24,024 nucleotides of DNA from positions 1 to 24,024 of the forward strand of contig JAJYZN010000016.1 of NCBI GenBank assembly GCA_021799915.1, read 5' to 3'. Shown here piece after piece: positions 16,058-22,476 of the stretch. Numbering within the stretch: position 1 is the first letter of the stretch; every line of letters starts with the position of its first letter. The notes beneath the pieces were generated by a model that saw only the letters and a program-made list of their open reading frames with translations, searched no databases and was not told where the DNA came from. Position numbers and translations under genes: made by a program. Source of the DNA: Actinomycetes bacterium. Lineage in GTDB: Bacteria > Actinomycetota > Acidimicrobiia > Acidimicrobiales > RAAP-2.

Positions 16058-16263
16058 GCGGACCGGCGCCCCCGCTCGTCATGGCCTCCGGCGAAGAGAG
16101 TGCCTTGGCAAGGTTGCCCGAGGAGGCCGTCGCAGCCCCGGTCGAGCTCATGGCCAGCGCCCTCGTCGACTCAGATCGCTAGTTGAGACGCGCATCGGCG
16201 GAGGGACTCACCGGCCTGTGGGCAGCCAATCGAGGTGCATACTGGTTGTCCTGGTCAAAATGA
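16054..16263 (+). pseudogene. Decayed RelE-family toxin
   Basis: The frame from GTG 16054 (or ATG 16081) carries ALARLPEEAVAAPVELMASA, which matches the RelE helix A-L-x-x-L-P-E-x-V-A-x-A-x-x-E-F. A TAG at 16180-16182 interrupts it. The same frame then continues LRRASAEGLTGLWAANRGAY and ends WLSWSK at TGA 16261-16263, matching the K-P-L-R-x-E-L-x-G-L-W-S-A-R-R-G-x-Y-R core with about two residues lost near the stop. The catalytic C-terminal strand is degraded. It overlaps the end of the antitoxin remnant. RelE toxins cleave mRNA on the ribosome; this copy should be inactive. Confidence 0.7.
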
Positions 16264-17098
16264 GAGCGCTCCGAAGATCAGGCTGCTGGCAAATGCGGCA
16301 GACCCGACGTGCCAGCTGCGCGCGAGGTGTCGCGACGGCACCTCGAGGTTGCGCTCGATACACGTGGTCACACCGCGGCTCCTCGTGACCCACTTGGGTT
16401 CTCCAGAAATGGGTCGGGATCCGTCATCCAAACAGCACATCGCTCTCGAAAGTTGCATGCCCTCAGAACGGCAGATGGGATGGAGCCCGGGTGGCACAGG
16501 CGATGTGCGTTCTGCGGCAACCACCCGTGAATACCAGCGGGCGCTGATCGCCGGTTCGGCGCTGACGGTGCGGGCGCGCAAAGCTATCGGCAGGTGTCGT
16601 TATGAGTGCCTCGCTGCCGCTCTCCTGCGGTCGTTGTTCTGGCTGCGCGTTCGGCGCTCCCGTTCAGCGTGAGCGCCGGGCGGAGGTGACGCCTGACCCG
16701 TCGATCTGCACTCATCGGTCCCCTCCTGGTCGAGGATGCCGGGACGTCCGATCAGGATGTTCTGGGCGTTCGTAGGCGACGGAGCAACCCCGTCGTTCGG
16801 GCTGCAAACGATGTGCCATTGCCGTGCATGTGTCGCGGATAGTCTCCCCGTGACCGGGCAGATCAAGGGTCGGCCCTTGTGGGACACCCCCGCCAGCCCT
16901 CCCCTCCTGATGCCTCGGGTGTTCCCGCAGGGGTTTGGTCATGCCGGCTCAGCGACTTGGCAGTTGCCGCCTCACGAACGAAGGATCGCCCTTGGCCTAC
17001 GCGGCCCGTGATCCGGTAGCGGTCACGATCGGCGCGGAACATAGCGCCCTAAGATCCTTGGGTGCCCCCAAAGCTCTCACCGCATCCAAGCCGGGTGC
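16264..17098. other. 835-bp stretch without a recognisable gene
   Basis: The open frames here (up to 145 codons) have no family resemblance I can see, no good start signals and no clear codon bias. A minus-strand segment at about 16598-16650 contains two AACG-type motifs reminiscent of the dispersed element, but 37 bp apart and poorly matched. The sequence is less GC-extreme than region 2 and looks like decayed insertion DNA. Confidence 0.5.
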
Positions 17099-17662
17099 TC
17101 AGCGCCTGGTCTCGTACCTGGACAGGACCACGCCGTCGGGAAACGTCCGGGTCTCCATCAGGGTCAGGTTCACCCAGTTGTCCAGGACCGGAAAGAACGG
17201 CGTGCCGCCACCCACCAAGACTGGTGCGGTGGCCAGCACGAACTCGTCGATCAGCCCGGCTCGCAGGGCCGCTGCGGCCAGCGTGGCTCCGCCAATGTCA
17301 ATGGGGCCGCCATCCTCGGCCTTGAGTCGCGTGATCTCGGCGAGCGCGTCACCGCCGACCAGACGGGTGTTCCAGTCGACCGTGCTGATCGTCGAGGAAA
17401 AGACTACCTTCGGCATCTCCCGCCAGCGGCTGGCGAACTCGATCTCCGCCCGTGTGGCACCGGGCCGTTGTTCAGCGGTCGGCCAGTAGGAGCTCATCGT
17501 CTCCCACAGTTTGCGGCCATAAAGCGCCAAGCTCGTCGCCCCCACCCGGTCCGACCACCACTGGAACAGCTCGTCACTCGGAACGCTCCAACCGAGGTCG
17601 TCACCGGGCGCGGCGATATAGCCGTCGAGGCTCACGTTCATGGCAAAGGCCAGTTTCCGCAT
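17099..17662 (-). CDS. Dihydrofolate reductase-family protein (RibD C-terminal domain type)
   Basis: The protein has 187 residues. RKLAFAMNVSLDGYIAAPGDDLGW is the family N-terminus (S-L-D-G-x-I-A); LYGRKLWETMSSYWP, MPKVVFSSTIS, NTRLVGGDALAEITRLK, PIDIGGATLAAAALRAGLIDE and LATAPVLVGGGTPFF follow in the order usual for RibD_C/YyaP-type proteins. The fold binds NADPH, but these stand-alone members have no established substrate and are not expected to be the housekeeping folate enzyme. ATG 17662 or the adjacent in-frame GTG 17665 could be the start; GGGAG lies 9 or 6 nt upstream. Such genes are common passengers of mobile and resistance regions. The 222-bp gap to the kinase gene shows no other gene. 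Confidence 0.9.
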   Translation of the reverse strand: MRKLAFAMNVSLDGYIAAPGDDLGWSVPSDELFQWWSDRVGATSLALYGRKLWETMSSYWPTAEQRPGATRAEIEFASRWREMPKVVFSSTISTVDWNTRLVGGDALAEITRLKAEDGGPIDIGGATLAAAALRAGLIDEFVLATAPVLVGGGTPFFPVLDNWVNLTLMETRTFPDGVVLSRYETRR

Positions 17663-17884
17663 CACGCCAGTCTCCCAGAGTCAGAGTTTCGCGACCAGAC
17701 CGCCATGACGCGGGACCATCGGTCAGGCCATGCACCGTCGGTTGACCGCTACTCCAACCGGAGCTTGCGGTACGGAAAAGGAAGCTGCTGTGGCACGGTA
17801 GGAGGCCAGCCGCCGGCCTGGTCGCTGATCGTCACACGGGGAACCTCTGGCGGGTCTGGTGAGCGTCCGAGGTTCGCGTCACGC

Positions 17885-18733
17885 TTACGGCGGGGCCACG
17901 TTGGCCAGCCGATCGGAGACCGCGAGGTATGCACCCGCTTCTGCGCGGTGGCCGAGGCGTTGCAGGAACAGCCCGGTAGAGACCCGCTCGATGAACGCCC
18001 ACTGCCAGATCGCCTCGGTGTCGACACCGGTCAGCGATGCGACCTTCTCGCAGCGCTCCAACGCGAGCTTGGTCGTGTCTCCGGCGAGCAACTCGTCGTT
18101 CCAGGCTCGCAGGACAACGCCGAGATCGTGGGCGGGCTCGGAGACGAGCCCCTCGGGGTCGGTGAGCCGGAAGCGGGGCGCCTCTTCGGGGCCTGGCACC
18201 ACCAGGAGATTGTGCGTATGCCCGTCGCCATGGACGAGGACGGCTCTGGCGGGGTCGAAGCGAGCGGCGCACTCCGCACTGAAGCTGACGGCCCGCTCGA
18301 CGGCCGACGCCGAGCACGGCTGGCCGAGTTCCTCCCACGCCGTGCTTACGAACTCTGCGAGCCAGCGCGCCTTTGCCGCACCGGTAGGGAGGACCTCGGT
18401 CGCCACCGGCCGCCATCCGCGGGCCAAGGTGTCGCTCAGCCCTTCGATCTGGCGGCTGGTGGACCAGCCCAGGTGGGCGAGCGGCTGCCCCAGCCGTTCG
18501 AGCAGCACGCACCGCCGCTGCGTGTCGTGTCGGATCACGCCGACATAGGGATCCCCCTGAGCCAGCAGCAGCGTCTCCAGCTCTTGCTCGAAAGGAGACA
18601 GGCCGTCCACGCCGGCAGGCAGCGCGACCTTCAGGACCGCACGCGTTCCATCGGGCGTGACCGCCTCGGCGACGTACGCGGCGTTTCCGCCGTCGAACGG
18701 TGCGCCGCAGCGGACTGACCACTCGGCCTCCAA
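17885..18733 (-). CDS. APH(6)-like aminoglycoside/hydroxyurea kinase, N-terminus apparently frameshifted
   Basis: The readable frame gives 282 residues. FDGGNAAYVAEAVT and AVLKVALP form the nucleotide-binding lobe (Lys in VLKV). LVHGDGHTHNLLV is the Brenner catalytic loop (Asp in HGD) and LTDPEGLVSEPAHDLGVVL is the magnesium-binding loop of the APH(6)/hydroxyurea kinase family, which phosphorylates streptomycin-type drugs. The residues normally before SLEAEWSV are in the same frame (WIDELPSDLA) but have no start codon, so TTG 18733 is the only in-frame start. A better start, ATG 18819 with GAGGG 9 nt upstream, is in another frame and begins MPDRLMASARALG. One extra G in the G-run at 18781-18784 would join the two into 311 residues. 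Either a recent mutation or a sequencing error. Confidence 0.82.
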   Translation of the reverse strand: MEAEWSVRCGAPFDGGNAAYVAEAVTPDGTRAVLKVALPAGVDGLSPFEQELETLLLAQGDPYVGVIRHDTQRRCVLLERLGQPLAHLGWSTSRQIEGLSDTLARGWRPVATEVLPTGAAKARWLAEFVSTAWEELGQPCSASAVERAVSFSAECAARFDPARAVLVHGDGHTHNLLVVPGPEEAPRFRLTDPEGLVSEPAHDLGVVLRAWNDELLAGDTTKLALERCEKVASLTGVDTEAIWQWAFIERVSTGLFLQRLGHRAEAGAYLAVSDRLANVAPP

Positions 18734-18963
18734 GCTGGCGAGATCACTTGGAAGCTCGTCGATCCATTCCTTCCAACAAGCCCCAGCGCTCGCGCGGACG
18801 CCATCAGGCGATCAGGCATGTTGAGCTGCCCTCACTACGCCATTGTGCCCGGTCAGGGATCGGCGGATTCTTGATCCCCTTGCGGGCGTGCCGACCGTGC
18901 CTGCTGGAAGAAGCGGCCTGTGAAGGGCTGACCGCTCATCGTCAGCCGCCGAAGCACAGGACC

Positions 18964-19114
18964 GGATGATCTGCGCCATCCGACCGGGCCCGGGCCGCTG
19001 CCAGCGCCGAGCGCATACTCGGCGTTCTCTCCGACCTCACCGAGCCCAGGACCTTCACGCCAGAACGTCGACCATCGCCACCTTGGCCGCAGAGCAGAAC
19101 GACACGTCAGGCGG
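18964..19114 (+). repeat. Dispersed element, copy A with extended left flank
   Basis: The core is 19057-19114: ACGCCAGAACGTCG at the left, CAGAGCAGAACGACAC (from 19090) at the right, with GAAC motifs starting at 19063 and 19097, exactly 34 bp apart. The end AGGCGG corresponds to GGGCGC of other copies. The flank from GATGATCTGCGC (18965) through CAGCGCCGAGCG to the core aligns with the same words upstream of copy C (22640 onward) at nearly the same distance (81 against 77 nt), so the shared unit is about 150 bp here. Confidence 0.75.
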
Positions 19115-19180
19115 TCGAGAGGAGTCGGCGGATCGTGGAGCCGGTTGGAGCAGACATGGCAAGTAATATCGACGATCCGC

Positions 19181-19186
19181 TATAAC
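19181..19186 (+). promoter_or_regulatory. Putative -10 box (TATAAC) of the HTH-MNT gene
   Basis: TATAAC ends 7 nt before ATG 19194 with no ribosome binding site between, supporting ATG 19194 as the start rather than TTG 19188. Confidence 0.45.
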
Positions 19187-19193
19187 GTTGGTC

Positions 19194-19703
19194 ATGGAGG
19201 CCGCTGGCATGCTTCTTCGCACGGCCCGACAGCGAGTCGGTCTGTCCCAAGCGGAGTTGGCTCGCCGGGCTGGCCTGACGCAAAGCGTCATCAGCGCCTA
19301 TGAGTCCGGCGCTCGGCAGCCCTCGTTACCCACCCTCGCCCGGCTCATCGAGGCAACCGGCTCCGACCTCGAGGTCCATGTCTGCTCTGCGCCCGATGTC
19401 AAAAGCATCGATGGTCCGCTCGCCCGAAGGGTCAGAGAGCACCATAGTGAGATTGTGGCGATCCTTGACAGTCACGGGTTGACCAACCCGCGCCTTTTCG
19501 GTAGCGCCGCACGTGGAGACGACAAGCCCGGCAGCGATGTCGACCTGCTCGTTGACGTCCCCGCCAAGGTCGGTCTCCTCGGCCTGGCCCGTTGCCAAGC
19601 CCAACTCGAAGCCTTGCTGAACGCCCCCGTCGACCTGGTTCCCTCCGGGGACCTCAAAGCAGGTCTCGTCGGAGAAGTGCTCGCCGAGGCCGTCGCTCTG
19701 TGA
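19194..19703 (+). CDS. mntA: XRE-type HTH fused to MNT nucleotidyltransferase (MntA-like antitoxin)
   Basis: The protein has 169 residues. Residues about 4-60 are a Cro/CI helix-turn-helix: LLRTARQRVGLSQAELARRAGLTQSVISAYESGARQPSLPTL with the typical S-Q-x-x-L-A and Y-E-x-G positions. Residues about 75-165 are a minimal nucleotidyltransferase: LFGSAARGDDKPGSDVDLLVD fits G-S-x10-D-x-D exactly, so the catalytic residues are intact. MntA-type enzymes AMPylate a Tyr of the HepT toxin and so neutralise it. The gene overlaps hepT by 4 nt. Standard mntA lacks a DNA-binding domain; here the antitoxin could repress its own operon. A third acidic residue is probably D in NAPVDLVP. Confidence 0.88.
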   Translation: MEAAGMLLRTARQRVGLSQAELARRAGLTQSVISAYESGARQPSLPTLARLIEATGSDLEVHVCSAPDVKSIDGPLARRVREHHSEIVAILDSHGLTNPRLFGSAARGDDKPGSDVDLLVDVPAKVGLLGLARCQAQLEALLNAPVDLVPSGDLKAGLVGEVLAEAVAL

Positions 19704-20035
19704 GCCGACGCGACTATCAACGCCTGGAAGACATCCTGGTTGCCATCGACACGATTGCCATTCACCTGCAGCGTGGTGATCCCCGTGACGGGCTCGTTTT
19801 CGATGCTGTACGCGTTCGCCTCATCGAGATCGGCGAGGCCATCAAGGCCCTGCCCGCTGACCTGCTCGCCACCGAGGCGGACCTGCCCTGGGCCCAGATG
19901 GCAGGAATGCGCGACCGGCTTGCCCACCGCTACTTCGACACCTCTCACGCTATCCTCGCTGCCACTGTCGAAGAAGACCTCCTCGTGTTGGAAGCGGCGA
20001 CCCGCCGTCTTCTTCAACGTGTCGAACCGACGTGA
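19700..20035 (+). CDS. hepT: HEPN-domain ribonuclease toxin (HepT-like, DUF86)
   Basis: The protein has 111 residues from GTG 19700, overlapping the stop of the MNT gene (GTGA), so translation is coupled. The all-helical sequence matches DUF86/HepT: SRRDYQRLEDILVAIDTIAIH, FDAVRVRLIEIGEAIKAL, and MRDRLAHRYFDTSHAILAAT. RDRLAHRY fits the R-x4-H-x-Y motif: Arg and His form the RNase centre and the Tyr is the residue AMPylated by MntA. Length is typical. It should be a growth-arresting RNase or tRNase held in check by the upstream gene, as part of stress or phage defence. Confidence 0.9.
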   Translation: MSRRDYQRLEDILVAIDTIAIHLQRGDPRDGLVFDAVRVRLIEIGEAIKALPADLLATEADLPWAQMAGMRDRLAHRYFDTSHAILAATVEEDLLVLEAATRRLLQRVEPT

Positions 20036-20097
20036 CCGTTCGGACGCGGAGGTTGGCAATGCCAGGCTCCTACCCAGCCAGTGACCACCCCGAAGGA

Positions 20098-20160
20098 CGC
20101 GCCAGAACGACGATCGTCGCTCTCGTCTCCAGAGCGCAGAACGGCACTTCTCGGCGCGCT
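20098..20160 (+). repeat. Dispersed element, copy B
   Basis: CGCGCCAGAACGACGATC (20098-20115) is the left arm and AGCGCAGAACGGCACTTC (20133-20150) the right arm, with GAAC motifs at 20105 and 20139, 34 bp apart. CGCGCC at the left end is complementary to GGCGCG at 20153-20158, so the whole copy can fold; AGCGC/GCGCT gives a smaller hairpin on the right. It begins 62 nt after the hepT stop. Confidence 0.85.
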
Positions 20161-20205
20161 CCACCAGCCGGGCTACCGGTCACATCGACCGTGACATTCG
20201 GTCAC

Positions 20206-20264
20206 CGGCAGCAGAACGCCGGAACCGTCGTTCCGCGCTACTCCCCGAAGTACGCGCCGGGCTG
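20206..20264 (+). repeat. Dispersed element, possible degenerate copy F
   Basis: CAGCAGAACGCCGG resembles the left arm and CCCCGAAGTACGCGCCGGGC the right; the motif starts (20214, 20247) are 33 bp apart. Several core positions differ, so this assignment is tentative. Confidence 0.35.
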
Positions 20265-20344
20265 GTAGGTCGGGCGCAGATGAGCCAGTCTGGTCGCGTG
20301 ATGACAGAGCGCCGGCCGACGTGTCTCCCGTCCGGTAGGTAGCG

Positions 20345-20965
20345 GTGAGCGGGCCAGCTCATCCCAGCCACCGTGATGTTGCCGCGTTCGACCTGCGGGC
20401 CGCCGACTACGAGGACGGCTGGCGGGGCCAGCTGCACCGTGAGATCACTACCCGCACGGCGGCCCTGGCCGCCCGGGAGGCTCACGCACCCTCCCGAATC
20501 CTGGACGTGGGCTGCGGCACCGGGCAGCTCCTGCGGCTGCTCGCCTCGACGTTCCCGACTGCCAGCGAACTGCGCGGTGTCGACCCGGCACCGTCCATGC
20601 TCGCCGTCGCCGCCAGCCGCGCCCCCGACCCGCGGCTGAGCTTCGACGCCGGGGACGCCGAGGAGCTCCCGTACCCCGACGGTCATTTCGATCTGGTGGT
20701 CACCACCACCTCGTTCGACCACTGGTCGGACCAGGCCGTCGGGCTACAACAGTGCGCCCGAGTCCTCGGCGCCGGCGGGCTGCTCGTGCTGGTCGACCTG
20801 TTCTCGCTGCTCCTGGCGCCCACGCTGCTCGGCGAGCGAAAGCGAAAGGCGCGTACCAGAAGCCGGGCTGAGCGTCTCCTCGACGCTGCAGGGTTCAGCG
20901 AGCACGTATGGCACGACCTTTACACGCCGATCATCAAGGCAGTGACCGCCCGCCACGCTCGGTGA
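20345..20965 (+). CDS. Class I SAM-dependent methyltransferase (UbiE/type 11)
   Basis: The protein has 206 residues from GTG 20345. AAFDLRAADYEDGWRGQLH is the usual N-terminal cap. RILDVGCGTGQLLRLLA is motif I (SAM binding), GVDPAPSMLAVA motif II, FDAGDAEELPYPDGHFDLVVTT motif III and HWSDQAVGLQQCARVLGAGGLLVLVDLF motif IV/post. The C-terminus RSRAERLLDAAGFSEHVWHDLYTP completes the fold. It should transfer a methyl group to a small molecule or cofactor; the substrate is not deducible. A GGTAG stretch just upstream is a weak ribosome binding site. It lies between element copies B/F and the GNAT gene in the accessory region. Confidence 0.9.
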   Translation: MSGPAHPSHRDVAAFDLRAADYEDGWRGQLHREITTRTAALAAREAHAPSRILDVGCGTGQLLRLLASTFPTASELRGVDPAPSMLAVAASRAPDPRLSFDAGDAEELPYPDGHFDLVVTTTSFDHWSDQAVGLQQCARVLGAGGLLVLVDLFSLLLAPTLLGERKRKARTRSRAERLLDAAGFSEHVWHDLYTPIIKAVTARHAR

Positions 20966-21053
20966 GCATTTACAGCGCCCAGTCCCGTCGCTATGCGCTC
21001 GTTCGGCGTCTAAATCCGTTCGCAGGATACAGAGCAGATGAGAGGTTTTGGCC

Positions 21054-21175
21054 GTGAGCCAGCAGCAGTGGCGCAGGCTGGAGGGTGAGGCTGGCGGTCC
21101 GAGGGTGAGGCTGGCGGTCCAGCGCTTCGATCTGCCTCCGGTGACGACGGTGCTGAGATCGTCCGGCTAGCCGGC
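21054..21175 (+). pseudogene. Disconnected N-terminus of the GNAT acetyltransferase gene
   Basis: GTG 21054 begins a frame that, if one copy of the 20-bp duplication (21081-21120) is removed, runs VSQQQWRRLEGEAGG, then PALRSASGDDGAEIVRLAGL directly into the acetyltransferase MYTEMG. The second part is a normal GNAT first strand and helix. With both copies present the GTG frame ends at TAG 21168-21170, and the acetyltransferase frame has a stop (TGA 21086-21088) and no start codon before TTG 21176. Confidence 0.7.
21081..21120 (+). repeat. Perfect 20-bp tandem duplication
   Basis: GAGGGTGAGGCTGGCGGTCC occurs twice with no spacer (21081-21100 and 21101-21120). Since 20 is not a multiple of three it shifts the frame of the acetyltransferase gene. 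Confidence 0.97.
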
Positions 21176-21178
21176 TTG

Positions 21179-21577
21179 ATGTACACGGAGATGGGCGTAG
21201 ACGCGTCCGACGATGCGTGGCAGCTTGCCGCTCGTGAGGCGCTTGAGCAGCGGCTCGGTCACGATGTTGCTGTCTTTGTGGTCGATGATGTTCGTACCCA
21301 TGGTCGCCTGGCCGCGTGTGGCGCGGCTTCGATCGCCACTCGCCTTCCGGGACCCTCTAACCCTGCCGCACGGTTCGGCTACATCCGGTGGGTCTCCACT
21401 GATTTCGAGTGGCGACGCCAAGGGATGGCCCGAGCCGTTACTGAGGCCTTGATTCGGTGGCTGCACGAGCGGGGTGTCCGTTCGATCGAGTTTCATGCGA
21501 CTCCAGACGGGGAAGCTCTCTACCGATCTCTTGGATTCGAGGAGGGGCGGAACCCGGCGCTGCGATCTCGTACCTGA
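21179..21577 (+). CDS. GNAT-family N-acetyltransferase, N-terminally shortened
   Basis: The present frame gives 132 residues from ATG 21179 (TTG 21176 is also in frame). Helix 1-2 is MGVDASDDAWQLAAREALEQRL; strands DVAVFVVDD and GRLAACGAASIATRL follow; YIRWVSTDFEWRRQGMARAVTEALIRWLHERGV contains the acetyl-CoA pyrophosphate loop (RRQGMA, the Q/R-x-x-G-x-G/A motif), and IEFHATPDGEALYRSLGFEEG is the C-terminal motif B. First strand and helix of the fold (PALRSASGDDGAEIVRLAG) are encoded just upstream but are cut off from any start codon by the 20-bp duplication. A protein lacking strand 1 might be unstable. The substrate is unknown. Confidence 0.82.
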   Translation: MYTEMGVDASDDAWQLAAREALEQRLGHDVAVFVVDDVRTHGRLAACGAASIATRLPGPSNPAARFGYIRWVSTDFEWRRQGMARAVTEALIRWLHERGVRSIEFHATPDGEALYRSLGFEEGRNPALRSRT

Positions 21578-21791
21578 CGCAGAACGCCTGGGCACTCGGC
21601 TCGGCCGTCGCTCAACTACTGACACCGAGTCGGCGATCCGGTGCCTGCCGACGACAGCGATCTGCGGTCCCGAGCGGCGCGGAACGCCGCTGCAAGCACT
21701 CAGGGGGTCGGCGAAGGCAGCACCGGGGGGGACGGGGAGCGCATGGCCGTCGTTTCGCTTGGCTCGGTGACGGGAGGACCAGGCCGTACGG

Positions 21792-21821
21792 GTGTAGCAC
21801 CTCCACTTCGCTGTGCTACAC
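21792..21821. promoter_or_regulatory. Operator-like perfect inverted repeat upstream of vapB
   Basis: GTGTAGCAC (21792-21800) and GTGCTACAC (21813-21821) are perfect 9-bp inverted copies with a centre-to-centre distance of 21 bp, two helical turns. The right half overlaps the putative -10 box, so binding would block transcription. This suits autorepression by the ribbon-helix-helix antitoxin or its complex. Confidence 0.7.
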
Positions 21822-21822
21822 T
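21817..21822 (+). promoter_or_regulatory. Putative -10 box (TACACT) of vapBC
   Basis: TACACT ends 7 nt before ATG 21830 and lies inside the right half of the inverted repeat. No separate ribosome binding site with normal spacing is seen (GGAG abuts the ATG), consistent with a leaderless transcript. Confidence 0.45.
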
Positions 21823-21829
21823 GACGGAG

Positions 21830-22093
21830 ATGCCGACGACTCGCCCCCGGCACTTCGTGACCGAGACCGATGATCTCGCTGCTGCGTTGGACGCGGCGGC
21901 GAAGCGATGGCCAGACCTGAGCCGCAGCCAGCTGTTGGTGAAGCTGGCATTGGAGGGCCATCGCTCGGCCCGGCGCGCCCATGATGAGCGGCATGAGCGT
22001 CGGCTCGCAGCGCTGCGCCGGCACAGCGGCGCGTTCAGCGGTGCGTACGGGCCCCGCTACCTGCAGCAGATGCGAGAGGAATGGCCGGCATGA
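21830..22093 (+). CDS. vapB: VapB-type ribbon-helix-helix antitoxin
   Basis: The protein has 87 residues. TTRPRHFVTETDDLAAALDAAAKRWPDLSRSQLLVKLALEGH is a ribbon-helix-helix-like DNA-binding segment: a short strand followed by two helices. The C-terminal tail (RRAHDERHERRLAALRRHSG, GPRYLQQMREEWPA) is charged and would bind the toxin. Its stop overlaps the vapC start (ATGA), so it is made in tandem with the PIN toxin. A perfect 9-bp inverted repeat lies just upstream and probably serves as its operator. An open frame extending 63 codons upstream covers the operator and promoter and is not used here. Confidence 0.85.
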   Translation: MPTTRPRHFVTETDDLAAALDAAAKRWPDLSRSQLLVKLALEGHRSARRAHDERHERRLAALRRHSGAFSGAYGPRYLQQMREEWPA

Positions 22094-22476
22094 TCGTGCT
22101 GGACGCCAGCGTGCTCATCGCCTACCTCGAAGGTGAAGACGAGCACCACGAAGCCGCTGAGGCCGTGCTGGCGCGGGAGATCGACGACGACTTCGGCGCC
22201 AACTCGCTGACTCTTGCCGAAGTGCTCGCCGTGCCCGCCCGGGACGACCGGCTAGATGAGGCGCTCCTGACCCTGCGGGAGCTGGATGTCGAGGAGCTTC
22301 CATTTCCGGGCGACACGGCGGTCAAACTGGCACTCTTGCGTTCGGAGACCGGTCTGAAGATGCCCGACTGCTGTGTCCTGCTCGCCGCCGAACACGTCGG
22401 CGGGCGCCTCGCGTCGTTTGACGACGGGCTGCGGAAGGCTGCGGTCAAGCGAAGCCTGCAGACGGTGGCCTCCTGA
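22090..22476 (+). CDS. vapC: VapC-family PIN-domain RNase toxin
   Basis: The protein has 128 residues. MIVLDASVLIAYLEGEDEHH holds the first acidic residue (Asp5) of the PIN active site, LTLAEVLAVP the Glu, KMPDCCVLLAAE the third Asp and LASFDDGLRKA the fourth, so the metal centre is intact. Such toxins cleave tRNA or rRNA. ATG 22090 is chosen because it overlaps the vapB stop (ATGA) and has AGAGGA at a normal distance of about 10 nt; ATG 22081 is too close to that site. It forms an operon with vapB. Confidence 0.9.
   Translation: MIVLDASVLIAYLEGEDEHHEAAEAVLAREIDDDFGANSLTLAEVLAVPARDDRLDEALLTLRELDVEELPFPGDTAVKLALLRSETGLKMPDCCVLLAAEHVGGRLASFDDGLRKAAVKRSLQTVAS

Larger units (their letters stand above)
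18820..19193. other. Gap between divergent kinase and HTH-MNT genes, holding dispersed element copy A
   Basis: No protein with family resemblance is visible. The right half holds repeat copy A with its extended left flank (18964-19114). The left part (18820-18960) should contain the promoter of the kinase gene; GAGGG 9 nt before ATG 18819 is its ribosome binding site. Confidence 0.55.
20036..20344. other. 309-bp intergenic stretch with two element copies (B and degenerate F)
   Basis: No gene is visible. It holds copy B (20098-20160), a weaker copy F (20206-20264) and an in-frame ending YSPKYAPGW followed by TAG at 20266-20268, which recurs at 22569-22598. Confidence 0.6.

Noticed and set aside
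15562..16182. 206-codon plus-strand frame as an intact novel gene
   Set aside because: Its first two thirds have no coding character; only the last third carries sequence, and that is the tail of the antitoxin and the start of the RelE remnant.
16598..16650. Minus-strand copy of the dispersed element
   Set aside because: CAGCCAGAACAACGACC resembles a left arm, but the second motif is 37 bp away and the rest does not match.
16235..16672. 145-codon plus-strand frame as a gene
   Set aside because: No recognisable motif, ribosome binding site or promoter, and there are competing frames of similar length.
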